Below are positions 1 through 10,379 of a stretch of DNA of 64,000 nt, piece after piece. The notes beneath the pieces are model-generated. The model was given only the letters and a program-made list of their open reading frames with translations. It was not told where the DNA came from and did not search any database. Positions within the stretch are counted from its first letter, which is position 1. Every line of letters begins with the position of its first letter. The stretch is from Paralithodes platypus. Lineage: Eukaryota > Arthropoda > Malacostraca > Decapoda > Lithodidae. Location of the stretch: positions 40,536,403 to 40,600,402 of the forward strand of contig CM064495.1 of NCBI GenBank assembly GCA_032716605.1. The letters are read 5' to 3'. The translations under genes were made by a program, and so were the position numbers.

Positions 1-800
1 TTCTTGTTATCAATGTACAATCAAGCTGAAGATTGCAGAGTAAACACCATAGACTTCATCGACCTTTCTTTCACCTTCGTATGTAGTCGATTCCGAATCA
101 ATAAGGGAGTTTGAAAGTAATCTTGATAAAGCATGGGGAAGACAAGATTTGAAGTTTGATTATAAAACAAAAATACAGAATAGTAAAAATGTTGCGTCTG
201 CTACCGCCGCCGCCAACACCGTGAACGACCGCAGCAGTGCAAGTACTGGTACTGAGCTGGATACACAGGCATAGTTTGCCTTTTTCCAGAGGATCTACTG
301 TAAGAAACTGTAAGAAACTGTAAGAATAATCGACAGCCAATTTTTTTTTTTTTTTAAGGGTACTCAACCAGCGGGGGTGGCAGCCCCCACCCATAATATA
401 CTAGGTTAGGTTAGGTAAGGTTGTTAGGTTAGGCTAATGTCTTTTCAAATCACTTTATCGGGGAGCGAGCGTGTCTCAACATTGATCGATAGGCCTAATG
501 GGGAAAATAGGTTTTCCCGAGATTTCTAATTAATTACAAACACTATATATTGATGCAAATGAAAAAAATAAAAAACACTCGGAAAATTTGTGGTAGGCCT
601 ATTAAAATAAAAGTGTTCCCACAATTCTTGCTTATTAGCCTAACCTAACAATCTTACCTAACCTACCCTAGTATTATAGGTGGCCCCGGCAGTTGGGTAT
701 TGAAAATACTGTAATAAAAGATTGACGGGCGCCGAAAGAAAGTCGATGAAGTCTACGGTGTTTACTCCGCAATCTTCAGCTTTGGCTGTCGATAACAGGA
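1..800. repeat. Inverted-repeat element with AACCT-rich interior
   Basis: The segment at about 6-75 is the reverse complement, with few mismatches, of about 731-797 (shared core: GAAGATTGC, GTAAACACC, GACTTCATCGAC). The interior carries AACCT-type arrays at 403-437 and 640-672 next to a G/C-rich stretch reading GGGGGTGGCAGCCCCC. A further copy of one arm lies at 8450-8545. This is a foldback or MITE-like element. The outer ends and a target duplication cannot be fixed because the left arm meets the window edge. No gene is visible here. Confidence 0.6.
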
Positions 801-842
801 GGTATATAAATATCAATTTTGGCAAGAATGTAGGGTAAGGTT

Positions 843-1025
843 AGGAGTAGTGGGCGTACCACTACCAACATACAGCATAACTCATCTATAAAACATTAAC
901 CTAACCAAACAACCTAACCTAACCTAACCTAGTATTCATGTAGTACTAGGTTAGGTTAGGTTAATGTTTTATAGATGATTTATGCTGTATGTCGGTAGTA
1001 CCGTAGTGGTACGCCCACTACTCCT
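843..1025. repeat. Palindromic element with AACCT core
   Basis: AGGAGTAGTGGGCGTACC at 843-860 is answered by GGTACGCCCACTACTCCT at the right end. The arms continue through TATGCTGTATG, TCTATAAAACATTAACC and AACCTAACCTAACCTAG. The centre is a few bases around the paired TAGTATTC and GTAGTACTA. It is a near-perfect foldback whose centre is telomere-like DNA. Confidence 0.7.
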
Positions 1026-1370
1026 AATCTTACGGTTCTTACCGAATGTAGTTAGCCTACCGGGTGTACGCGGACGCTCACCATCATGTTCCCGTCTATT
1101 TTGACTGCCTTTGGATACAAAAATACATTACCCTAACCTAACCTAGTATTATAGGGTAAAATTCTAGAACCGGTTTCACAGCGAATTTAGCGTTTTGTGT
1201 TTTTGTTTTTCTCAGTTTTCTTTACTATACAGTGTTGTTTTATACTAAGGACTGGCAGAAATGAGTATTTACCCATTATCCAACAATCTAAAAACACGGC
1301 CCCCAATAGTGGGGAGGGCTATGAAGATCAGGAAAATTGCAGGGTAAAAGACGAAAATAAGGGGTAAAAT

Positions 1371-1436
1371 TAGCCTAACCTAACAACCTTACCTAACTTA
1401 TCCTAGTATTATAGGTTGGGGCTGCCGCCCCCACAC
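1371..1436 (+). repeat. Dispersed AACCT plus GGGGGC module
   Basis: The module reads TTAGCCTAACCTAACAACC, then a short AACCT run, CTAGTATTATAGG, then a G/C-rich GGGGCTGCCGCCCCC. The same module occurs at about 640-695 and 8811-8872, and in reverse at 364-437. It is a short interspersed repeat built on the telomere-like unit. Confidence 0.6.
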
Positions 1437-1456
1437 TCCTGCTGTTTGGTATTAAC

Positions 1457-1575
1457 CCTCTGTTCCCGGAAGGGCTCTTGAAGTTTGAACACCCATAAAA
1501 AAGCATACACGAGCTGCCCGGAAGGGCTCTTAAACACCTATGAGCTCAAAGCCTGTGAGCTTGGTGTGCGAGGCG
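1457..1575. mobile_element. Terminal fragment of a piggyBac-like MITE
   Basis: TTAA at 1453-1456 is followed by CCCTCTGTTCCCGGAAGGGC. The next ~115 bp match the right end of the complete element at 20461-20932 in reverse orientation, including the paired GGAAGGGCTCTT motifs and GTGAGCTTGGTGTGCGAGGC. The similarity then stops, so the copy is truncated or is a variant with another interior. Confidence 0.65.
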
Positions 1576-1739
1576 TGACCCAGGGTGCCAAAACAGAAAT
1601 TATCCAGTTCTGGATCATTTTTCTAAGCTTACAAGGATCAACTTTGCGCGGCGTCTGTGGGGGTGGCGGGGGCACAGCCCCCCGCTTCATAACAGGGGGT
1701 CCGGGGGGCGTCGCCCCCCGTCCGCCGGAGAAATTTTGA

Positions 1740-4350
1740 GATGTGAAGGTAAATATATGCACAATACATGCTCAAAATTTATTAAAAGGAATGAATAATA
1801 TTGTAAGTAAAAGGGATGTTATGTATGTTTACTGGTGTTTAATCAGGATACTAGGGGAGCTGGCTGCCTGTACTTCAGTCTCAAAGAGATTCACTTCAGG
1901 TCCACTAATATAGGCATTGAAAACAGGTTTTTAAATTATTCTTAGCAGTCCCTGTTTTAGTTTTGTAACTTTTGCCCAATAAAGATTTCATGTATATTTG
2001 TTGTTGCATTCCAAGAACTATTACATACTTAATTTATATCCTTTCATATGATACATGAGTTACTATAGAGTACTGGTTAAAATACATACCGGTACCAAGT
2101 TTCAAGAATAAACTTTGATTAGAACATTTGTTTGTCTATTATTTTCCCTGGGCCGAGTAAAAAATACCTGGGTAGGCTATTCCCATCTCGGGTTAAGTAC
2201 AATCAGTAGGAACGTAGAAACTTACTTTAATTTTCACAACTTTAAAAGACTCAAGATTCTGCGAGGCTAATTCCGAAAATATTCAATCAAGTCTCCGTTA
2301 CCCCATGAAGTCAGGTTATAGTAATGACAAGACATACCAATAATATATGTTAGTTAGCGGGTGTGGACTGTGGGGATAGTGGCAGCCCCCACTTTGGACA
2401 CTAAGACTAAGTAAAGTTAGGTTAGGGTAAGGTAATGCAAATTATCTACTCATAACATGATAAACAATTGAACAATAAACTACTGTACTATATTCCTTGA
2501 AGAAATAAAAACAAACAATTGTACATAAGGCTGCGGAAAGATTCTTTAGTGATACCCAAGTCATGGCCGGGATTCCGGGAAATCTATAAATGCACTGTAG
2601 GCGGTAGGCCTAGCTGCTGGCTGTACACTTATTAAATTGTACCGGTAATCTGGCTAAAAAGTTACCGGTATACAAAATGAGAACATAGAGGCAGGGTGCA
2701 GATCCCACTTTGGACACTAAGTTTGGACTTTGGTTAGGGTAAGTTATTGCAAATCTTCCACTCATAATATAAACTACAATAAAATAAGATACCAGTAGAT
2801 AAGATACTACTGTAGCCTATTCTGCCTATAGCCTATACCTTGAAAACAAAAACAAACGGTAAGACTGCGAAAGTATTCTTCAGTGACAGGTCTACCCCTA
2901 TAATCCCCATGGCATGACGGCAAACTGTTATTGTCATAGGCTATAGCCTAGCCAGGGTGTCGAATGACGCTGTTTTTTTTAGTGATACAACTTTCTGTAT
3001 AATGATAAAAAAATAATAATCCTAGCCTAGGCCTAGCCTACGTATTTTTATATTATTATTTTAAAAGTTAGACATCTAAAATAGGCCTAGGCTTAGGCCT
3101 ACTGTGTTCCAAAACTCAAGAGTAGCCTAGGCTAGGTTAGCCTAGCCTAGCCTTACAAAAAAAAAAAAAAAATACAGGAATGTTGGTCTAGGCTAAGTTT
3201 AATATACACTTCCCAGGTCATTTTAACAGTTCTATTGCTTCTATATATCATATAATACACCATAGAGTAAGTTTTTAATAACTAGAAAAAAAGGTCATCT
3301 GCTAAATAATTACCATAATTGAGGACCTTCGCCGTTCCCGGGTTAAGAGTGGGCTCTGAGTCTTAGCCTACCAGAACCAGATTCCCAGCTGCCTAGCTAA
3401 CCTTATTTTTTACTGTCTTTAACCTCAAATCTTCCTTGATCTTCATTAGCCTATCAATACATTATACATAGCCCCACTAGTGGGGGCAGTCCTAAGATTG
3501 TTGGATAATGGGTTATCCTAAGCCTAATATGCCTAGCCTCAGCCTAGGCTACTCATTTCTGCTTCAAATTATCATTATCATCATAGGCCTAGGCTAATAC
3601 AAGTAGGCCTAGGCTTATCTGAAAAAATAATATGCTTGGCTACTTACAAAATCGCTGTTTGGTGCTTGCTAGAAGTCAGGTTTATCCAAAGTATCACCTT
3701 GAACTTATACCTTATATATAATGAGTTCCCCAAGATTAATATGCACAATTTTAGAATGTGTAGGGCACTCGCACTTCACATGAAGTCAATGTTATATTCC
3801 AGCCCCTTAATTCACTCTATTTTTCCACAAATATATCGGTAAATAACAGCTAACACATTTCCAAGTGTTCCACAGTTGATTGGCGGCAAGCTAATTTGAC
3901 GTCATCATTGGATTATTCTCGGAAACACCACAATGGAAAACATTGCTGATATTCGTTCGTTGTTTTCCATTGATCCAACCACATATATACCCCTGAAAAA
4001 CCAATAATTCATCATAAAATCGTACTAATTTATAGCTTACCTTATGCCTCAAGGTCTTGCGCTCTTTGTCAAACATAAAATTTATATTCATTCACTATTT
4101 TTAAGAAATTAGACCCCATAAAATTAGCACATACGAAAAAATATCCTGTATTTTGTGGGAGTTTAATTAGGATCAGATCAGATCAGAAAACTAACATTCA
4201 AACTTAAATTAATATTTTACATTATTAATTTCAGTGAAATTTAGTCAATATATTAAACACATGGAGTAGTTTAGTTAATATATACATAGTTTTAGATAAA
4301 TACCTATTATTATCCTTTAATCTACATATTATTGAGCATTCGAGTGCCAA
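1740..4350. other. Gene-free repeat-rich region
   Basis: No ORF with protein family features is seen here. The DNA is AT-rich with many GCCTAGGC and TAGGCCTA motifs (densest at about 2930-3640), short AACCT runs and small A/T tracts. Two blocks are partly repeated: CAGCCCCCACTTTGGACACTAAG at about 2382 recurs in similar form at about 2700. Confidence 0.5.
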
Positions 4351-4423
4351 TAAAATTACGGTAGTTGTGTTCGTCTTGACTCAGCCTTCGGCGCAATATA
4401 ACATCGGAGTGTAGGGGTACATT

Positions 4424-4447
4424 GGTTGTTTGTTTGTTTGTTTGTTT
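4424..4447. repeat. (GTTT)n microsatellite
   Basis: Six tandem GTTT units lie between unrelated flanks. No coding context is visible. Confidence 0.8.
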
Positions 4448-4617
4448 TAGCGGACTCTCCCATCCAGGAGTTCGTTCTATGAACGATGGCTGTTTCCTTA
4501 TTGTAATATATATTTGTTATATTGGTGCTAAAGTCAGTCACCTCATCCGAACCGAACAAGTTGTGTTTTCAGTGTAAACAAATCACTCTCATGACTCGAG
4601 CTCTGGATTTATCCGTC

Positions 4618-4654
<37 letters not shown>

Positions 4655-4723
4655 GACAATGAATGGAGGAAGGAAAAACACAGATAAAACAAAAAGGTCC
4701 ATGTGCCTAAAGGCATCCTCCAT

Positions 4724-5401
4724 TCATAAAATGTTTGTAACAACTGGATTTAAACATTTGTTGATTGTAAGTTTGTGGAAAGCAATTCGAGGGAAGTGAA
4801 TTCCAAAGAGTAGTAGCTCTGGGGATAAATGAATTCTGATAAGCAGAAGTTCTGCATTGTGGAGGAGAAGTGTAAATTCATGGGCGGTCTCAGCTGCCCT
4901 AGTTCTACGGGGAAAGATGTGGAGAGGCGGCACAATTGAAGCAAGTTCCTCGGAACAATTGCTGTGAAAATATCTGTAGAATAATGCAAGGGATGCAACG
5001 TTTCTTCGTATGGCTAATGTAGGAAGGTCCTGTGTGATTGCAGGGTTATTGATTAATCTAATAGCTTTATTTTGAATTTTGTCCAACTGCCTCAATGCAA
5101 CCACTCCACTTCCACCCCACAGAGGTGAACAGTAATCCATCTGAGAGCGCACATGACTTTTATATATTACGGCCAACTGCTCGTCAGTGAAGAATTCTCG
5201 AACTCTGTACAGGAGTCCCAGTTTTTTAGAGGCATTCTTAGCAATGCTTCTAACATAATGTGTCCAGCTCAAGTTAGTAGTTAATGTTACACCGAGAATG
5301 TCAATACTAGGGGAAGTGGGAATATTTACATCATTAAAAAATATGGGAGTCAGTGAGATTCTGTCGGTTAGAAAATTGAATGTACTTGGTTTTCTGTGCA
5401 T
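4724..5401 (-). pseudogene. Frameshifted C-terminal part of the LINE RT
   Basis: This 225-residue frame continues the main LINE ORF after a frameshift near 5385-5400. It contains LGVTLTTNLSW, a common post-palm motif of Jockey/CR1 RTs, then SKKLGLLYR, a LAVIYKSHVRSQMDYCSPLW motif typical of the thumb/C-terminal region, and LDKIQNKAIRLI. It ends about 70 bp before the poly(A) tail, so the 3' end of the element is complete. The two frames overlap by 68 bp. Apart from this shift no other break is obvious, so the copy is probably inactive by a single lesion. Confidence 0.85.
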
Positions 5402-7700
5402 TAAAGGAAACTAGATTCTCTTGTCCCCATTCATTAATTCTAGAAAGGTCCTGGTTCAGAGAAATTGCAGTGTTTATTTTTGAATTTATAAGATCGGGTT
5501 GGGTGAAAGAATTGGTAAATGTGAAGGAACTGTGGAGTGTTGAGTCATCTGCGTAGGAATGTATTGGATTATGAGTGGTAGATATGAGATCATTGATATG
5601 AATGAGGAACAGAGTTGGGGCCAAAACTGATCCCTGGGGAACACCAGCATTTATTGAGTGAAATTGAGAATAAAGGCCATCTACCATTACACGTATTTTT
5701 CTGTTATGAAGATAAGAAGAAATTAGTGGAACTAATGATGCAAGGCCGTAGTGTGACATCTTCGACAATAAGGATTGATGCCAGACTCTATCAAATGCCT
5801 TTGATATATCCAGTGCTATTGTATGTGTTTCACCATGTTGGTCTGTAGCTTGGTTGATTTGATGCGTAAGAAGGCAAAGAATGTCTGCAGTTGATCGACA
5901 TCGTCTAAAACCATATTGCCTATCACTGATTAATTTATTATTCTCCAGATGCTTAATTATGTGATTATTTAATATAATTTCAAAAACTTTGCCAAGAGTG
6001 GAAGTTATAGCTATTGGTCTGTAGTTTGATGGATCTGAAGAGGCACCTTTTTTAGGAACTGGATGGATGTTTGCTTCTTTCCAGGGTACTGGGAAGCATG
6101 AGGTATGAGTACACAGACGGAAAAATTTTGCCAATACAGGAGCGAGCACCAAGGAGCAATTCTTAAGTACTATTGGAGGAATTTCATCTGGACCAGGAGC
6201 CTTATCTACTGAGAGATTCTGCAAAATAGTTTTGACATGTCTGGTGTGGATCTTAAGTGAGGGAATTTCAGGTGAATTAAAATTAAGTACAGGGACATCT
6301 TGATTTATGTCATCTAAGGTTGAGTTGGTGGAGAAAATATCTGCAAGAAGGTTAGCTTTACCTCGTGGGTCACTTACAAGATTGCCAGTCGGAGATTTTA
6401 ATGGTGGAATGGATGAAGCAGTAGTGAAGTTGGATTTGAATGAGTTAAGAGTAGACCAAAATATTTTGTTATCATTTGGATTATTTAGAAGTTTATTTGC
6501 CTGCTTATGGAGAAAGTTTGATTTAGTTAGGTTTAATACAGTTTTGGCATGATTTCTGATGTTTCTAAAGTAATTAAAGGCTTCATGTGTTTTTGATCTT
6601 GTGTATGCATTGTAGGCTATTGCTTTTTGTTCAGTTACTCTAGCACAATTATGGTCAAACCATTTAGGTGAATTAGATCTTTTACTGTACTTTTGATGAG
6701 GAATAAAAGTTTCCATTCCAATTTTTACAAAATCTTGTATGTGGCTCAAGGTGGAGTGTGCATCATTAGAAAAGAAAGAGGTCCAGGGAATATCAATAAA
6801 GAAACCTTGAAGACCCTCCCAGTCTGCCCTATCGTAATGCCATTTAGTCACCAAAACAGGTTCAGAGTGGGAAGGTGTGGTAGGTGATAGACAGGTGGCC
6901 TGTATCAGACAGTGATCAGAAGATCCAAGTGGGGACCTCACTGTAACATCATAATTTTCTGAATTGGTTGTTAAAAATAAGTCCAGTAGGTGGGAATTAT
7001 GATTAGGATTATCTGGTACACGGGTGGGTTGGTTGACTAGTTGAATGAGATTAAATGAGTCTGCAAATAGCTCACATTCAAGACCAGCATCATCAGTCCT
7101 GGCTGAATGAGTGAGCCATTCAACATTATGGACATTAAAATCACCCAACACAGTGATTTCAGAAGAAGCATTTAAGTTGAGGACACTGAGTTGTGAGGAC
7201 AGAGAATCAAAAAGACTTTGCTCTGGAGGAGTATTTGGGGAACGGTAGATGCAACATATGTATTTAAATTTACCAGCAGAAATTAATTTGTATATAGAAT
7301 AATCAAAATAGGGACAATTGAAACTAGTAACCTCCTCCAGGGCAATTTCAGATTTTGCGAAGCAACATACACCACCTTTAGGTCTGAAATTTTGGAGCAG
7401 TTGATAACCTGGAAAATTAAATCTAGATGTGTCAGATGTGGATGTTACTTGAGTCTCTGTCAAAAAAAGGAGAGTAGGGGATTCTGCTTGAAGAAATTGG
7501 TGTACAGAATTGATGTTAGAGTGAAGTCCCCTTATATTACTAAAGAAATAGCTGTACTGACAAGCAGCTTTGGGACGTTGCAATGCTCTTGACACAGTCG
7601 CATGATGACGACCGGGAGGGCCCTGTGTCAATAACCCAACCCTGCCGGGGGTGGATATCCGAGGGACCACCAGGTTTGCTCTTAACAATTGTACTGCCAT
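5334..7700 (-). CDS. LINE endonuclease-reverse transcriptase, main ORF
   Basis: This 788-residue ORF encodes the copy-and-paste machinery of a non-LTR retrotransposon. An APE-type endonuclease spans about residues 48-275: NIRGLHSN at 55, TETQ at 81, GDFNVHNVEW at 186, and the catalytic SDH at 261-263. The reverse transcriptase spans about 490-770: APGPDEIP, NYRPIAITSTLGKVFE, QYGFRRCRST, ALDISKAFDRVWH with its catalytic Asp, GVPQGSVLAP, and YADD at 716-719. The ORF ends at a stop after a departure from family-like sequence, and the C-terminal part resumes in another frame (4724-5401), so one frameshift breaks the gene. The element is young enough to keep about 2.4 kb open. The start is the first Met in frame; the first ~45 residues have no recognised domain. 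The clade is uncertain (CR1, Jockey or related). Confidence 0.9.
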   Translation of the reverse strand: MAVQLLRANLVVPRISTPGRVGLLTQGPPGRHHATVSRALQRPKAACQYSYFFSNIRGLHSNINSVHQFLQAESPTLLFLTETQVTSTSDTSRFNFPGYQLLQNFRPKGGVCCFAKSEIALEEVTSFNCPYFDYSIYKLISAGKFKYICCIYRSPNTPPEQSLFDSLSSQLSVLNLNASSEITVLGDFNVHNVEWLTHSARTDDAGLECELFADSFNLIQLVNQPTRVPDNPNHNSHLLDLFLTTNSENYDVTVRSPLGSSDHCLIQATCLSPTTPSHSEPVLVTKWHYDRADWEGLQGFFIDIPWTSFFSNDAHSTLSHIQDFVKIGMETFIPHQKYSKRSNSPKWFDHNCARVTEQKAIAYNAYTRSKTHEAFNYFRNIRNHAKTVLNLTKSNFLHKQANKLLNNPNDNKIFWSTLNSFKSNFTTASSIPPLKSPTGNLVSDPRGKANLLADIFSTNSTLDDINQDVPVLNFNSPEIPSLKIHTRHVKTILQNLSVDKAPGPDEIPPIVLKNCSLVLAPVLAKFFRLCTHTSCFPVPWKEANIHPVPKKGASSDPSNYRPIAITSTLGKVFEIILNNHIIKHLENNKLISDRQYGFRRCRSTADILCLLTHQINQATDQHGETHTIALDISKAFDRVWHQSLLSKMSHYGLASLVPLISSYLHNRKIRVMVDGLYSQFHSINAGVPQGSVLAPTLFLIHINDLISTTHNPIHSYADDSTLHSSFTFTNSFTQPDLINSKINTAISLNQDLSRINEWGQENLVSFNAQKTKYIQFSNRQNLTDSHIF

Positions 7701-8084
7701 ATTTAAGGTAAGTGTATGGTGTTACATGTATGGTATGTAGTGGGAAGAGTAGTATTTTATGGATAGAGGATAGCGATGTAGGGCAATGTCGTGAAGTTGG
7801 ATGTGTATGTTATATGTGTATGTTATATTTACATTAGTAGCTGCATTTGGACTTCAATACAGGTGATATATAATAGTTCTAAGATCATAGCCAATGTAGA
7901 GTACAGTGTAGAGCAAAGCAACTATCGTTTGATGAGTGTAATGTAGAAATAGAATGGCAGGTTTAGCGGGGCTCCCGGCCGCCCCGGGACAGTCACAGGC
8001 TCTTAGCCTATTTCAGTATCAATATTTTTTCAGATGTTAGGTTCGGGATCACGAAGAAAATGGGCGAATTTTGGCACACTGGAG

Positions 8085-8444
8085 GCGTCGGTCCGACGCA
8101 TGTAAACAACAGCCGGCTGGACCGACGCCCCGCATCTGCGGCCACAAGAAGGAGAGCGTCGCTTGTTCATGTGTGCCTGTATGTTGTTGTTAAGTATCGA
8201 AAAGTAGTGTAAAGTGGCTGTTTTTGCCATAAAGTTATCTCCAATGAAATCATCATCACAACTCAACCAGTTGACTTAGAGAGCTCTACTTAACGCCATT
8301 CTACAGGTAAATAACACAGCTACGCTTGGGGATGCGGGAAGCAGTCAGAATAACAAATATACGGTAGCCTAGCCTAGACGTTTTTCGGCCAAAACACCCG
8401 GGTTTCGGGGAATATTTATGTAATGCGTAGCCGGGGCTGGAGGG
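8085..8444. mobile_element. Truncated piggyBac-like MITE copy
   Basis: The right end CCGGGGCTGGAGGG is followed by TTAA at 8445-8448. The body is the reverse complement of 20461-20820 in the complete copy, sharing GGCGTCGGTCCGACGC, the ACAACAGCCGGC block and GCCTAGACGTTTTTCGGCC. Similarity stops near 8085, 100 bp from the presumed 5' end of the LINE, so the other terminus is missing or replaced. The short ORFs inside are not genes. Confidence 0.7.
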
Positions 8445-8449
8445 TTAAA

Positions 8450-8545
8450 ATAATAAAAGATTGACGGTCGCCGAAAAAAAAGTTGATGGAAGTCTAAGGT
8501 ATTTACTCCGCAATCTTCAGCTTTGGCTGTGGATAACAGGAGGTA
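8450..8545 (+). repeat. Solo arm of the 1-800 element
   Basis: AATAAAAGATTGACGG, the GCCGAAA block, TTTACTCCGCAATCTTCAGC and GATAACAGGAGGTA match about 710-805 closely. It starts right after the MITE TTAA at 8445. Confidence 0.65.
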
Positions 8546-8810
8546 AATATTAACTTTTTCACAGTAATTATAATTCCATTTGCGCCGCTACTGACCTATA
8601 TAGGAATGAAGTATGGTATATGACAAATTTATAGAAGCCATATAAATTGATGAATGTGCTGTGAAACCGGATCTAGAATAATACCTATTATAGATGGTAA
8701 CATTCAAGGAGACTACTGCAGGACTCTTCTTCTTCTTCTTCTTACCTCTGTCCGGGTATAGGCTATCCTAGTGTTTACTACCCTATACCCCTTTGAAAGG
8801 ACATTAGCCT

Positions 8811-8875
8811 AACCTAACAACCTTACCTAACCTAACCTAGTATTATAGGTGGGGGCTGCCGCCCCCATCCCCCCG
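8811..8875 (+). repeat. Dispersed AACCT plus GGGGGC module
   Basis: TTAGCCTAACCTAACAACC is followed by CTAGTATTATAGGTGGGGGC and a CCCCC-rich end, as in the copies near 640 and 1371. Confidence 0.6.
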
Positions 8876-9729
8876 CTTTGACTTAGATTTTTGGTGTATT
8901 TGTTTGTGAAGTGGGTATTTTTCAATTTGTTGATAACGAAAATCCTCCATGCGGACTATATGGAGAAATATATGGCGAATCTATTGGTGCCTATTTTCCC
9001 TAATAAATTGTTTCTCATAACGTCGCACTAGTGTCCTTGAATATTATCTTATAGATTTATAAGTAGGCCTAGCCTATTTATTTTATTATAGCCTAAGTAT
9101 TTATAGATTATTTTTGTTGTATGTCGGTAGTGGTACACCCGGTAACTAGGCCTACATCCATCTCAAAGCCTACACAAGGCAGATCCATCATCCCTGTGAC
9201 CCTGTCACACCCAACCCTAATTATAAGGCCTAAATTCCTAATTATAGGCTAGCCTAAGCTCAGCTTAAAAACACCATTAGGACTGACCTCACCGAAACGG
9301 TCAGAAAAACGGGGGTCTGCAGAGCCCCACACCTGACAGATCCCCCTCACACCCAAGTTCCAACCCATCTCGTCCATATGCCTATCTAATTTTATCTTAA
9401 AGCTCCCTTGGACCCTATCGTTCTTGAATCTTGATCCCACTAGGCCTATAGGCCTAGCACTTGGCAGCCTATTCCACTGTGACCTATCCACAACTCTCTT
9501 ACGAAACCAATATTGGAAAAACTAAATAAGATGGTCACCAATTTTCCCATGGATTTTTATAATTTTCCTTGTTAGTTTTCATCAATATATAGTGTTTGGA
9601 AATAATTGCAACCCTCGGCGAAACCGTTTTCCCCATTATACAACGATCTTAAGACACGCCGCCCGATAGTGGGGAGGGCTATGAAGTACAGGGAAAATGA
9701 GGGGTTAAATGCGTAAAACGGCGATTAAA

Positions 9730-10200
9730 ACGTATTTTAGCAAAACTTGGCTCGGGTTTTAAGGTATTTCTAAGGCCTAAAACCAAATATTTCGAAAACC
9801 CGAGCCAAGTTTTGGCCAAAGCTGGCTCGGATTTGAGAGTTTGTAGACAACAAAATGACAGTAACCTCATTTAGAAATTTGGCTCAGGTTTCCCGAAATT
9901 GCAAAGGCATAAAACCCGAATTTTGGAAAACCCGAGCAAAGTTTTGGCAAAACTTGGCTCGGATTTAGCGAATTTTAAGAGTAAACAAATTACAGTAACC
10001 TAATTTAGAATTTTGGCTCATGTTTCCCTAAATTGCAAACCCCAAAAAGCATAATTTTGGAAAACCCGAGCCAATTTTTGGCAAAACTTTGATCGTATTT
10101 TGAGAATCGAAAAAGACTAACTACATGTCGGAAATCGGCTCATGATTTCCCTAATTGCAAAGCCATATAACCAGATTTATCGAAAACGTAGCACTTGTTT
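9730..10200. repeat. ~132-bp minisatellite, about 3.5 units
   Basis: The phrase TTTTGGCAAAACTTGGCTCG and close variants recur at about 9733, 9810, 9941 and 10075. It is followed each time by a block containing AACAAA and CAGTAACCT, then TTTGGCTCAGGTTTCCC and AAAACCCGAGC. The units are diverged and the first is partial. No coding potential is seen. Confidence 0.7.
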
Positions 10201-10265
10201 AAATCATAAATATCCAGTAACATAGACCTAGTACATTGGATACAAACCTAATCCACACCTAACGC

Positions 10266-10372
10266 CTACAACCTAACCTAACCTAAGCTAAGCTAAGCTA
10301 ACCTAAGCTAACCTAACCTAACCTAACCTAACCTAACCTAACCTAACCTAACCTAACCTAACCTAACCTAAC
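10266..10372. repeat. Interstitial (AACCT)n telomere-like array
   Basis: About 20 tandem AACCT units (TTAGG on the other strand), with several AAGCT variants in the first third and perfect units after that. TTAGG is the ancestral arthropod telomere repeat. Being flanked by ordinary repeats on both sides, this is an interstitial array and not a chromosome end. Confidence 0.9.
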
Positions 10373-10379
10373 TGCGCCT

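Larger units (their letters stand above)
4622..7990 (-). mobile_element. Non-LTR retrotransposon (LINE), CR1/Jockey group
   Basis: Read on the - strand, this is an endonuclease-reverse transcriptase body (7700 to 4724) followed by a ~70-bp 3' UTR and a poly(A) tail, seen as a T run at 4622-4650. About 290 bp of GC-rich leader lies 5' of the EN-RT start. No separate gag-like ORF1 is present, so the copy is either 5'-truncated or of a single-ORF type. The 5' boundary near 7990 is a guess from the change in composition. I found no clear target-site duplication flanking the tail. Confidence 0.85.

Noticed and set aside
8030..8266. Conserved small protein shared with 20641-20865
   Set aside because: The similarity is at DNA level and extends beyond the ORFs to the ends of a TTAA-flanked MITE, so the shared peptide is a by-product of the repeat.
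10266..10372. True telomere or chromosome end
   Set aside because: The array is only about 107 bp with unrelated DNA on both sides.
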